64,000 bases of DNA from Actibacterium sp. MT2.3-13A (GTDB taxonomy: Bacteria; Pseudomonadota; Alphaproteobacteria; Rhodobacterales; Rhodobacteraceae): assembly GCF_018139985.1 (NCBI RefSeq), contig NZ_JAGSOU010000010.1, forward strand, positions 1 to 64,000, written 5' to 3'. Position 1 is the first letter of the stretch, and each line of letters begins with the position of its first letter. The notes under the pieces are model-generated. The model worked only from the letters and a program-made list of their open reading frames with translations. It made no database searches and had not been told where the DNA came from. Of the stretch, positions 25,237 through 33,464 are shown piece by piece. Both the position numbers and the translations under genes were made by a program.

Positions 25237-26931
25237 ATGATCGGCATCGACGAGTTGGCCCTCGCGACCGGGCTTGTCGGCGGGCTGGCGCTGTTCCTGT
25301 TCGGCATGGACATCCTGGCCCAGGCGCTCAAGCAGGTCGCCGGCGACTATCTCAAGGCGCTGCTGGCGCGGATGACCCGCAACCGCTTTCTCGGCCTGAC
25401 GGCCGGGGCGCTCGTGACGGCTGTCATCCAGTCCTCGTCGGTGACCACGGTGCTGCTGGTGGGCTTCATCTCGGCCGGGCTGATGAGCATGTCTCAGAGC
25501 GTGGCGATGATCCTCGGCGCCAATATCGGCACCACGGTCACGGCGCAGATCCTGGCCTTCAAGGTCACCGCGCTGGCGCTGCCGATCCTGTCGGCGGGCT
25601 TCTTCGTCTCCTTCCTGGCGACCCGCGCGGATTTCCGGGAATACGGGCGGATCGCGCTGGGCATGGGGCTGGTGTTCTTCGGCATGTCGATCATGAGCGA
25701 CGCCGTTTCGCCGCTGCGGAGCTACCCGCCCTTTCTCGACGTGATGGCGTCGCTGGAAAGCCCGGCGATGGCGGCGCTGGTGGGGGCCGGGTTCACCGCG
25801 ATCGTCCAGTCCTCCTCGGCCACGACGGGCATCCTGATCGTCATGGCGGGGCAGGGGCTGGTCGGGCTGGAGCCGGCGATCGCGCTGGCGCTGGGAGCCA
25901 ATATCGGCACCTGCGTGACCGCCCTGCTGGCCGCCATCGGCAAGCCGCGCGAGGCGGTGCGCGCGGCGCTGGTGCACACGCTGTTCAACGTGGTGGGCGT
26001 GGTCATCTGGATCGGCTTCACCGATCAGCTGGCCGGGCTGGCGCGGGCGATCTCGCCGGTTCGGCCCGATCTTGACGGCGTTGCGCGCAGCCTGGCCGAG
26101 GTGCCGCGCCAGATCGCCAACGCGCACACCTTCTTCAACGTCGTCAACGCCCTGGTCTTCATCGGCTTCACGCCGCAGATCACCCGGCTGGTGGAGCGTC
26201 TGGTGCCGATGCGCCCGCCGAAGATCGAGCCGCGCTACGCGCCGCGCCATCTCGATCCGCAGCTTCTGGGGGTGCCGGCGATCGCGCTCGATGCCGCGCG
26301 GCTGGAGATCCTGCGCCTCGGCGCGCTGGTGCGCGAGATGTACGCCGCCGCCTTCCCGACCCTGCTGACCGGCAGCCCGCTACAGATCGACAGGCTGCGG
26401 GTGATGGACCGGCCCGTCGATCTGCTGCACCGCGAGATCCTCGGCTATCTGCGCCAGATCAGCCTGGGCGACCTGACGTCCGAGCAGTCCGAACTGCTGA
26501 TGGCCTATATGAAGATCGCCAACGACCTGGAGCATATCGGCGACCAGATCGCCATCGGCATGGTCACCTCGGCGCGCAAGCGGATCGACGAGAACGTGGT
26601 GATCAGCCCGGCCACGCTGGGCGTGCTACGCCACCTGCACGACGAGGTGCACAAGGCGCTCATGGGCAGCCTGCAGGCGCTGGAGGAGGGCGATCTCGAC
26701 CGCGCGGCGGCGGTGCGCGCCATGAAGGAGGAGGTCACACAGCGAATCGAGGAGGTCTCGCGTCACCAGATGCAGCGGCTGCGCACCCAGGAGCCGCGGC
26801 GGCTGCCCACCTATGCCCGCGAGATCGAGCTGACCGAGGCGCTGGACGACATCTTCCGCACGATCCGCCGCATTTCCCGGACCCAGCTGATGGCGGGCGC
26901 CGGAAAGCGGCGCGCGCCCCAGGATGCCTGA
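25237..26931 (+). CDS. Na/Pi cotransporter family protein with PhoU-like domain
   Basis: 564 residues. The NptA/YjbB type has two inverted repeats with the QSSS signature: VIQSSSVTTVLLVGF and IVQSSSATTGILIVM, in the membrane part (residues about 1-320). A cytoplasmic, helical PhoU-like tail follows (about 340-560), with KIANDLEHIGDQIA as in PhoU. E. coli YjbB exports phosphate, so this protein could balance the PiT importer encoded 52 bases upstream. No PhoB box was recognised before either gene. Confidence 0.88.
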   Translation: MIGIDELALATGLVGGLALFLFGMDILAQALKQVAGDYLKALLARMTRNRFLGLTAGALVTAVIQSSSVTTVLLVGFISAGLMSMSQSVAMILGANIGTTVTAQILAFKVTALALPILSAGFFVSFLATRADFREYGRIALGMGLVFFGMSIMSDAVSPLRSYPPFLDVMASLESPAMAALVGAGFTAIVQSSSATTGILIVMAGQGLVGLEPAIALALGANIGTCVTALLAAIGKPREAVRAALVHTLFNVVGVVIWIGFTDQLAGLARAISPVRPDLDGVARSLAEVPRQIANAHTFFNVVNALVFIGFTPQITRLVERLVPMRPPKIEPRYAPRHLDPQLLGVPAIALDAARLEILRLGALVREMYAAAFPTLLTGSPLQIDRLRVMDRPVDLLHREILGYLRQISLGDLTSEQSELLMAYMKIANDLEHIGDQIAIGMVTSARKRIDENVVISPATLGVLRHLHDEVHKALMGSLQALEEGDLDRAAAVRAMKEEVTQRIEEVSRHQMQRLRTQEPRRLPTYAREIELTEALDDIFRTIRRISRTQLMAGAGKRRAPQDA

Positions 26932-27010
26932 GATCGAACGCGCCTGTATCGGCCGTGCCGTTGCCGGTGCTCAGCCCGCGGCGATCGTGCCCGGGCCGAG
27001 GCCGCCGGCC

Positions 27011-27316
27011 TCAGCGCGAAAAACAGGTGGAGCGCTGGCCGAAGCCGCTGGCCGAGCAGATGTAGCTGCCGTTGCCGTGGCGGCTGTCCAGGCTGCGGGC
27101 CAGCAGGCGCTGGCGCGCGACATCGGCGCTGGGCTGCTTGACCGGGTTGAGCCAGAGCGCCACGGAATCCGCCGTCGCGCGGCTGGCGCTGGCGGCCTCA
27201 GCCGCCGGCGTGTCGCTGTTCGCGCAGCCGGGCAGCGGCAGGAGGGAGATGCCAAGGAAAAGGGCGGCCAGGCCGGCGGCGGCGGGGCGGCGGGCTGAAA
27301 ACTTATGGGTGTTCAC
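27011..27316 (-). CDS. Small lipoprotein, function unknown
   Basis: 101 residues beginning with GTG at 27316, seven bases after GAGGA. It has a lipoprotein signal with lipobox LPGC at about residues 28-31, so the mature protein should be acylated at Cys31 and membrane-anchored. The mature part is about 70 residues with two further cysteines in the C-terminal YICSASGFGQRSTCFSR, which could form a disulfide. I do not recognise a family. It is convergent with the Na/Pi transporter (79 bases apart) and upstream of the minus-strand exopolysaccharide genes' far end. Confidence 0.65.
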   Translation of the reverse strand: MNTHKFSARRPAAAGLAALFLGISLLPLPGCANSDTPAAEAASASRATADSVALWLNPVKQPSADVARQRLLARSLDSRHGNGSYICSASGFGQRSTCFSR

Positions 27317-27446
27317 TGCTTGATCCTCACACTGCTAATTCCAGGTTCCCGCAGGGACAGACCGGAAAAGCGGCAACTTTGCGGGAGTAATCGCTGCCTG
27401 AGTGTGCCCGTTGATCGTGGCTTATTTGGGTTCTGCCTCATACGAA

Positions 27447-27481
27447 ATGTGGCAAAAGCGCGTCGTCCGCTTCTGCCACAT
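27447..27481. repeat. Inverted repeat, 14-bp arms, 7-base loop
   Basis: ATGTGGCAAAAGCG (27447-27460) and CGCTTCTGCCACAT (27468-27481) pair at 13 of 14 positions. It lies in the 221-base gap between the lipoprotein and the GH26-like gene, beyond a stronger terminator. It may be a second terminator for the minus-strand operon or an operator for the lipoprotein. Confidence 0.45.
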
Positions 27482-27490
27482 CGGTTTTCT

Positions 27491-27524
27491 TAAAAGGCCG
27501 GCGCCGCCCGGGCAAGCCGGGCGG
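27491..27524 (-). terminator. Terminator of the exopolysaccharide operon
   Basis: On the minus strand CCGCCCGG/CCGGGCGG (27504-27511 and 27517-27524) form an 8-bp GC stem with a five-base loop. Downstream come CGCCGGCC and then TTTTA (27491-27495). It lies 14 bases after the GH26-like stop. Confidence 0.55.
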
Positions 27525-27537
27525 GCCGAGGCGGCGA

Positions 27538-28446
27538 TTATTCGCCGATCACATGTGCGCGGAACTTCCAGTTCGGGCGGCCATAGCCATCGGGCCAGGG
27601 GTAGACCTCGACCTGGTTGAAATAGACCACCGCGCGGAGGTTCGGGAATTCAGGGTATTTCACCCGGATCTCGGAATCCCACTTGTCGACATAGGCCTGG
27701 TTCCCGACATAGCCCAGTTCGGCCACGACGATCGGCTTGCCGAACTTGTCGGCCATCTCGTAGCGCGGGCCGAGGATGTCCTTGAAGGATTGCTCCTTGC
27801 CCAGGATGTCGCGCTCCCACGCCTGCAACCCGAAGACCGACAGGCCGACGAGATCGACATAGTCGTCGCCGGGGTAGTATTCGGCCAGGTCGTCATAGCC
27901 CAGCGGCGACCACATGAAGTTCAGGTTCGGCGCCTGGGCGCGGCAGACATCGACCATGCGCTTGTAGGCGTCGATGTAGGTCTGGGGCTCCCAGTTGGCC
28001 CAGATGAACTGGCCGCTCTCGTCCTCCATCTCTTGCGCCCAGCGCACGGTGACGGGGCTTTCGAACAGGTTGAGCACGGCGCATATCGAACTCATGTAGC
28101 GGTCGTATTCGCCGGTGCGGATGCCGCGCATCAGCCGTTCGGGCGTGTTGCGCTCGCTGCGGCTCCAGGTCCAGGGCTCGATCGTCACGAGAACGGAGCG
28201 GCCCCGCTCCAGCGCGTAGGCGTCGGCCTCGATCAGGCTCGGCAGGAAGACGTCTTCCCAGGGGAGGAAGAGGTGCTCGATGGTGACTTCCGGGTCATCC
28301 GAGAATTCGCCATCAGGGTCGTAAATGCCAAAGGGCATCTCGCCCTTGGGCGCGGCCGCGGCCGGTCCGGCGAATGCCGAGATCGCGGCGAACGCGACCA
28401 CCAGAGGGCGAGCGGCCCTAATCAGCCATGATTTCTTGAAATCCAT
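27538..28446 (-). CDS. Secreted glycoside hydrolase, GH26-like
   Basis: 302 residues with a signal peptide (MDFKKSWLIRAARPLVVAF..., cleavage after AAA around residue 31). Resembles family GH26 (beta-mannanase/beta-glucanase) in outline: a probable acid/base Glu in RWAQEMEDESG, where GH26 usually has HEM, a nucleophile Glu in VVAELGYVG, and the aromatic segment FIWANWEP between them. The ATG at 28446 has a very strong site (AGGAGGAG) and overlaps the GT2 gene by 29 bases. Hydrolases coupled to a synthase usually trim or release the polymer in the periplasm. The polymer is not known. Confidence 0.75.
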   Translation of the reverse strand: MDFKKSWLIRAARPLVVAFAAISAFAGPAAAAPKGEMPFGIYDPDGEFSDDPEVTIEHLFLPWEDVFLPSLIEADAYALERGRSVLVTIEPWTWSRSERNTPERLMRGIRTGEYDRYMSSICAVLNLFESPVTVRWAQEMEDESGQFIWANWEPQTYIDAYKRMVDVCRAQAPNLNFMWSPLGYDDLAEYYPGDDYVDLVGLSVFGLQAWERDILGKEQSFKDILGPRYEMADKFGKPIVVAELGYVGNQAYVDKWDSEIRVKYPEFPNLRAVVYFNQVEVYPWPDGYGRPNWKFRAHVIGE

Positions 28447-30313
28447 TTTTACTCCTCCTAAAGAGCGCTGCGAATTCGGATGCCATTTCCGACAACCGTT
28501 CGTAATCAATAGTGTATCGCACAGTGCCCGGTTCGCCCATACCCGCGCCGGAAACAACGAAACGGATTTCGGTAAACTGGTATCGGCCCAGTCCCGTTGA
28601 CAAATAATGAAGCCCCTGCATGCCGCGGGCCGAGCCGCCGAGGACGATCAGCGCGAACAGCCCCGCGATGGTCAGCATCTGCAGCCCGTGGCGCGGGAAG
28701 TTGGACAGCAGCGGAATCCGGTTCTCCCTCAGGTGGTGCACGATGACGATGGTGAAGAGCACCGTGTAGAGCAGGGCGTTGATCAGCGACAGCAGGTAGA
28801 ACCCCGCCGCCTCGTGCACGTCGTCGATCAGCCAGACCGGCAGGCTCGACCCTGCGGCCAGCAGGAAATAGGGCGCCAGAACCCGGGCCGGCAGTTCGGC
28901 GGCGGCGGCATCGCCCTTGGGGGTGATGCGGAAATCGACGAATCCCCCGGTCAGCCGGTCGCGCACCGCCATCAGACAGCCCCACAGCACCCAGGGCCAC
29001 TGGGCGCAGGCGAACAGCGCGCGCTCCCAGCTCAGCACCTTGCCGTCGCGCGGGCGGAACAACCCGTTGCCGCGCACCTGGTAGGCGATCCAGATGAGCA
29101 CCAGCATCGGCGGAACGCTGTGCCCGAGGAAGGCCGGATAGGTGATGTCCGCGAAGCGCATGTCGAACACCACTGCCAGCAGCGGGATCAGGAAGGTCAG
29201 CGCCATGAAGCCCGCAAACAGCGGATACCAGAGCTGCGAGAACAGGAACTGGAATTTCAGCAGCGGCCGCAGCCCGGCGAAATAGCGCGGCGTGTAGCGC
29301 AGCAGCAGGCTGACGAGGCTGCGCGACCACTGGAATTCCTGCGTCAGCATGTCGGCGAAGGTCGCCGGCCCGTCGCCATGGGCGATGGCGTCGATGGCGT
29401 GCACACCCTTCCAGCCGAAGGAATTCATCATCAGCGAGGTCGAGTGATCCTCGGCCAGCTCGGGCCCGAGCCCGCCGATCTGCTTCAGCGCGGCGGTGCG
29501 CACCGCGTAATGCGAGCCGATGCACATCGGCGCCCAGCCGTTGCTGTAGCCCGACTGCAGCGCGCCATGGAACATCGATTCCGAATAGAGCCGGGTGCGC
29601 GCCGCCCAGCTTCGGCCGGCGTTGCGCGAACAGATGCTGGGCGCGCTGACATAGCCCACGGCGGGATCGCCGAAGGGCTCCAGCATGGCCCGCAGATAGC
29701 CCGGATCGGGCACATGGTCGGCGTCGAGCTGCGAGACGAAATCGTAATTCTCGTAGCCGTAGGTGTCGTAGAAGAAGGCGAGGTTACCCTCCTTGCAGCG
29801 GGTTCGCCGGGGCCATTCGCTGCGGTGGTAGTCGGGCCGGTCCTTGCGGGTGGAAATCCGGACGCCGTGCGTCTCGCACCATTCGACGGTCTCGGGCTGC
29901 GGGTCCTCGTCGGCCAGCCAGGTGTCGTGGGGATAGTCCTGCGCCAGCATCGCCTCCAGCGTCTGGCGCACCACGGGGAAGGGCTCGGCCGGGGTCTTGG
30001 TGGTGACCATCGCCACCCGCGCCGGACCCAGATCCTCGACCCTGTGGGCGGTGCGGCTGGCGCGCGGGAAGATCAGCAGGAAATACACCTGCAGGAAGAA
30101 GATCCAGCCCACGGCGGCGGTGACGGTGATATAGCGAACGGCGCCGATCATGTTGCCGGGCTCCAGCCACCACAGCCAGAAATTCCCGATCAGCGCGATC
30201 CAGAGCGCGATGGCGACGCGGTATTTCCAGCGCGCGCGGCGGCTCAGGAGAGGTTCGAGCGTTCTGCCGCCGCCCTGCGCGGGGGCGGAGCGGCGTTCAG
30301 GCGTGGCGGGCAT
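28418..30313 (-). CDS. GT2 polysaccharide synthase (cellulose-synthase-like)
   Basis: 631-residue membrane glycosyltransferase. Two N-terminal membrane helices are followed by the GT-A domain with SQLDADHVPDPGY (DxD, about residue 195), AEDHSTSLMM (TED-like catalytic base) and QEFQWSRS near residue 322, then about five more helices. The last motif corresponds to QxxRW of processive synthases but has Gln where Arg is expected. Start chosen at 30313, 17 bases inside galE; longer frames have no homologous N-terminus. It probably polymerises a UDP-sugar supplied by the neighbouring galE and uxs products and exports the chain, with the GH26-like enzyme acting outside. Confidence 0.85.
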   Translation of the reverse strand: MPATPERRSAPAQGGGRTLEPLLSRRARWKYRVAIALWIALIGNFWLWWLEPGNMIGAVRYITVTAAVGWIFFLQVYFLLIFPRASRTAHRVEDLGPARVAMVTTKTPAEPFPVVRQTLEAMLAQDYPHDTWLADEDPQPETVEWCETHGVRISTRKDRPDYHRSEWPRRTRCKEGNLAFFYDTYGYENYDFVSQLDADHVPDPGYLRAMLEPFGDPAVGYVSAPSICSRNAGRSWAARTRLYSESMFHGALQSGYSNGWAPMCIGSHYAVRTAALKQIGGLGPELAEDHSTSLMMNSFGWKGVHAIDAIAHGDGPATFADMLTQEFQWSRSLVSLLLRYTPRYFAGLRPLLKFQFLFSQLWYPLFAGFMALTFLIPLLAVVFDMRFADITYPAFLGHSVPPMLVLIWIAYQVRGNGLFRPRDGKVLSWERALFACAQWPWVLWGCLMAVRDRLTGGFVDFRITPKGDAAAAELPARVLAPYFLLAAGSSLPVWLIDDVHEAAGFYLLSLINALLYTVLFTIVIVHHLRENRIPLLSNFPRHGLQMLTIAGLFALIVLGGSARGMQGLHYLSTGLGRYQFTEIRFVVSGAGMGEPGTVRYTIDYERLSEMASEFAALFRRSKNGFQEIMAD

Positions 30314-31295
30314 CTCGGACCTCGACGCCGAAGGTCGGCGCGGCATGGCGGATGATCGTGGCGAGGTCGGACAGGCGGGGCCGGAAGCCCAGCGCACGTT
30401 CCGCCCGCGCCGTGTCGGCGTAGAGCACCGGCGGGTCGCCGGGGCGGCGCGGCCCGATCCGCGTGGGCACCTCGCGTCCGGTGACCTCGCGGATGGCGCG
30501 GGTCACCTCGAGGATGGAGCTGCCGGTGCCGCTGCCGAGGTTCAGCGCCAGGCTGCCCCCGCCGCCCAGCAGGTGGTTCAGCGCCGCGACATGGCCGTCT
30601 GCCAGGTCACAGACATGCACATAGTCGCGGATGCAGGTGCCGTCCGGCGTCGGGTAGTCGTCGCCGTAGATGTCGAGATGCGCCAGCGCGCCGCCGGCGG
30701 CCATCAGGGCCAGCGGGATCAGATGGGTCTCGGGGCGGTGCTTTTCGCTGAGTTCGCCGTCGGGGTCGGCGCCGCAGGCGTTGAAATAGCGCAGGATGAC
30801 ATGGGTCATGCCATAGGCCGCAGAGAAGTCGCGCAGCATCTGCTCGCCGATCAGCTTGGTCCGGCCATAAGGGTTGATCGGGGTCTGCGGCGCATCCTCG
30901 GTGATGGGCAGGATGTCGGGAATGCCGTATGTGGCGCAGCTGCTGCTGAACACGATCCGGCCGACGCCGCGGCTGCGGCAGGCGCGGAGCAGGCTGAGGA
31001 TGCCGCCCACGTTGTTGTCGTAATACGCCTCCGGCCTGATCACCGATTCGCCGACATAGGCGAAGGCGGCGAAATGCATCACCGCGTCGATCCGGTGCTC
31101 ATCCAGCGCCGCTGCCACCCTGTCCGTGTCGCGCACGTCGGCCTCGATCAGGGGCCCCCAGCGCACGTCCTCGCGGTTGCCGGTGCACAGGTTGTCCAAT
31201 GTCACCGGTGTGAAACCCGCGGCGGCCAGCGCCTTGCAGGCATGGCTGCCGATGAACCCGGCGCCGCCGGTGACCAGGACCCGCGCTGCCGTCAT
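30297..31295 (-). CDS. galE: UDP-glucose 4-epimerase GalE
   Basis: 332-residue extended SDR that interconverts UDP-glucose and UDP-galactose. N-terminal NAD site [13 protein letters not shown]; catalytic SSCATYG and YGRTK (Tyr-Lys near residues 143-147); [13 protein letters not shown] typical of GalE; and [13 protein letters not shown] near the end. It overlaps uxs by four bases and the GT2 gene by 17. Supplies galactose (or N-acetylgalactosamine) donors for the polymer made by this operon. Confidence 0.93.
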   Translation of the reverse strand: MTAARVLVTGGAGFIGSHACKALAAAGFTPVTLDNLCTGNREDVRWGPLIEADVRDTDRVAAALDEHRIDAVMHFAAFAYVGESVIRPEAYYDNNVGGILSLLRACRSRGVGRIVFSSSCATYGIPDILPITEDAPQTPINPYGRTKLIGEQMLRDFSAAYGMTHVILRYFNACGADPDGELSEKHRPETHLIPLALMAAGGALAHLDIYGDDYPTPDGTCIRDYVHVCDLADGHVAALNHLLGGGGSLALNLGSGTGSSILEVTRAIREVTGREVPTRIGPRRPGDPPVLYADTARAERALGFRPRLSDLATIIRHAAPTFGVEVRDARHA

Positions 31296-32275
31296 CCGCC
31301 CGCCACGACGCGCAGTTGGCCCGGGCCGAGCAACAGGTCGCGGAAATAGGCGATCGTCAGGTCAAGTCCTTCCGAAATGTCCACCCGCGGGCGGCAATTC
31401 AGGAGTTCCCTGGCCAGGGTGATGTCTGGTCTGCGGTGATAGGGATCGTCGATCGGCCGATCCCGGTAGGTCAGTTTCGACGACGAGCCGGTCTTCCGCA
31501 GGATCATCTGGGCCAGTTCGTTGACCGTGTATTCCTCGGGATTGCCGAGGTTGACGGGGCCGGCGATCTCGTCCGGCGTGTCCATCATGCGGCACATGCC
31601 CCGGATGAGGTCCTCGACATAGCAGAAGGAGCGCGTCTGCTCGCCGTCGCCATAGATCGTGATGTCCTCGCCGCGCAGCGCCTGAACGATGAAGTTCGAC
31701 ACCACCCGCCCGTCATCGGCGCTCATCCGCGGGCCATAGGTGTTGAAGATGCGCACGATCTTGGTGATCAGCCCGTAGCGCTGGCGGAAATCGTGGAACA
31801 GAGTCTCGGCGGCGCGCTTGCCCTCGTCGTAGCAGGAGCGCGGGCCGACCGTGTTGACGTTGCCCCGGTAGTCCTCGGACTGGGTTCTGACCGAGGGGTC
31901 GCCATAGACCTCGGAGGTGGAGGCTTGCAGGATCCGCGCGCCCTTGTCGAGGGCCATGTTCAGCATGTTTTGCCCCCCGATCACGCTGGTGTTGAACGTG
32001 TGCACGGGGTCAAGCGTGTATTTCGCCGGCGAGGCTGGGCAGGCGAGGTTGTAGATCCGGTCGACCCGGCCCGGCAGGTGCAGCGGCTGGATGATGTCGT
32101 GCTGGATGAACTGGAAATCCGGCCGGTCCACCAGATGCGCGATGTTGTCCAGACTGCCGGTCAGCAGGCTGTCGATGCAGATGACCCTGAAACCGTCCTC
32201 CAGCAGGCGGTCGCACAGATGCGAACCCAAGAACCCGGCGCCGCCGGTCACAATGGCCGTCTGCTGATTTTCCAT
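31292..32275 (-). CDS. uxs: UDP-glucuronate decarboxylase (UDP-xylose synthase) family
   Basis: 327-residue extended SDR. NAD motif [25 protein letters not shown], catalytic STSEVYGDP and the UXS-typical [14 protein letters not shown] (catalytic Tyr-Lys), then [10 protein letters not shown] and [14 protein letters not shown]. Family members convert UDP-glucuronate to UDP-xylose. It is first in the four-gene minus-strand operon uxs-galE-GT2-GH26-like, suggesting xylose (or 4-keto-pentose) in the polymer. UDP-glucose dehydrogenase, which provides its substrate, is not in the window. AAGG lies about eight bases before the ATG. Confidence 0.9.
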   Translation of the reverse strand: MENQQTAIVTGGAGFLGSHLCDRLLEDGFRVICIDSLLTGSLDNIAHLVDRPDFQFIQHDIIQPLHLPGRVDRIYNLACPASPAKYTLDPVHTFNTSVIGGQNMLNMALDKGARILQASTSEVYGDPSVRTQSEDYRGNVNTVGPRSCYDEGKRAAETLFHDFRQRYGLITKIVRIFNTYGPRMSADDGRVVSNFIVQALRGEDITIYGDGEQTRSFCYVEDLIRGMCRMMDTPDEIAGPVNLGNPEEYTVNELAQMILRKTGSSSKLTYRDRPIDDPYHRRPDITLARELLNCRPRVDISEGLDLTIAYFRDLLLGPGQLRVVAGG

Positions 32276-32348
32276 GGCCGGTTACCTTCCCTATCCCTCA
32301 GAACCAATTAACTAATTTATTCACATATAGAGTAGACTGCATTTCATG

Positions 32349-32363
32349 TGGCGCAATGCGCCA
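32349..32363. promoter_or_regulatory. Palindromic operator candidate upstream of uxs
   Basis: TGGCGCAATGCGCCA is a perfect 7-1-7 palindrome 73 bases before the uxs start, in an AT-rich island (32300-32350) unlike the surroundings. On the minus strand its TTGCGC can act as a -35 with TACTCT 16 bases later. The rest of 32276-32574 holds no gene; one short hairpin (CCTCCG/CGGAGG, 32475-32493) is seen. Confidence 0.4.
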
Positions 32364-32574
32364 TTTTGGACAGATCTCGATCTCGGGAAACGCGCCATGT
32401 GATCTCTTGATGGGGGGAGACGCGGCCATCACGGGACAGGCTTGCGGTCTCTTCAACTGCTTCCTCGCCGACGGCCTCCGGTTAGGGCGGAGGTCCTGTT
32501 ACAGCGGCAGTCTAGCCTAACCCGGGTCTCCGCGCAACGCGCGGGAATGGCAAAGTTCTTTTGTCTGAGGGGAT

Positions 32575-33336
32575 TTACGGCCTTGGCGGTGCCGTCTCGG
32601 AGGAGGGTCGGGGCGGCGCCGCGGCGCGCAGGGCACGGGCGATCAGGGCGGGCACGCCGGGGTGCAGCCCGATCGGGTCGAGGATGTCGCCGGCGAAAGC
32701 GGCGGCCTCCAGCGCCGCGGGGATGTCGTCGATCACATGGCCGCGGCGGGCGGCGAAGAAGGGCAGGCACAGCGCCTGCGCGCCCATCCCGGCGGCGGCG
32801 TCGCGCAGGAAGGGAGGCTCCTCGACATAGCCGGTGCGGATGTCGGCGAAATCGGTCAGCGCGGCCAGCGCGCGGGCGAAGCCCTCCGTCGCGCGGGCCG
32901 AATTCCGGCTGCGCCCCGAGCCGTGGCCGGCGATGATCACCCTGCTCTCGCGGCTGGCCCAGCCGCGCGCCCGGGCAGCCTGCGTCAGCGCCCCCGCCGC
33001 CAGGGCGGGCAGCGCGGGGTCGAGGCCGAGCGGCGCCAGCACGCGCCCCGCCCGGTTCCCCAGCCGCGCGGGCAGCTGCGAGGTCACGAACCAGCCGTCG
33101 GTCATGAACAGCGGGTAGACCAGCGGCGGCGCGGCACAGGCGCCCAACGCCGCCTCCAGCGCGCCGGGCGCGGCCAGCGTCGCGCCGCGGACCCGCCAGC
33201 CGGGCAGTTCGGCGCCGACCCGGCGGGCCAGCGCCGCGATCTCGGCCTCGGCCGGCGCGGGGTCGCCGGGCTGGCCGTGGGCCACGATCAATGCCTCGGG
33301 AGGCGGGGCGCTGGGGCGGGGGCGTGTTCCGGTCAT
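32575..33336 (-). CDS. CbiX/SirB-type chelatase-like protein
   Basis: 253 residues. Two CbiX-type halves: LIVAHGQPGDPAPAE at the N-terminus and VIIAGHGSGRSRNSARAT in the second half, each with the His of class II chelatases that insert Co2+ or Fe2+ into sirohydrochlorin. LPFFAARRGHVIDDIP completes the second site. ATG at 33336 starts the conserved part. It stands alone on the minus strand, and a near-perfect FNR-like box lies 27 bases upstream. Whether cobalt, iron or another substrate is used cannot be read from the sequence; no cobalamin riboswitch was recognised. Confidence 0.75.
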   Translation of the reverse strand: MTGTRPRPSAPPPEALIVAHGQPGDPAPAEAEIAALARRVGAELPGWRVRGATLAAPGALEAALGACAAPPLVYPLFMTDGWFVTSQLPARLGNRAGRVLAPLGLDPALPALAAGALTQAARARGWASRESRVIIAGHGSGRSRNSARATEGFARALAALTDFADIRTGYVEEPPFLRDAAAGMGAQALCLPFFAARRGHVIDDIPAALEAAAFAGDILDPIGLHPGVPALIARALRAAAPPRPSSETAPPRP

Positions 33337-33363
33337 GGCGGGGCTCCGGGGCTGTCCGTGGTC

Positions 33364-33377
33364 TTGATGCAGATCAT
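33364..33377. promoter_or_regulatory. FNR/FnrL-like box in divergent intergenic region
   Basis: TTGATGCAGATCAT matches TTGAT-N4-ATCAA except for the last base. It lies between the chelatase-like gene (27 bases) and the divergent epimerase gene (87 bases). Oxygen control of tetrapyrrole genes by FnrL is known in Rhodobacter, which makes the chelatase the likelier target. Confidence 0.4.
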
Positions 33378-33464
33378 TGTGCCACGGCGGCGCGGTCAAC
33401 ACGATTGGCGCGCGAACAGGTGCAGGGCGGCATCGCGCCGCCCGGCGAGAAGGAGACATGGCAG

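Noticed and set aside
32276-32574. Cobalamin riboswitch linked to the CbiX-like gene
   Set aside because: This gap is downstream of that gene, and no B12-box sequence was recognised here or in 33337-33464.
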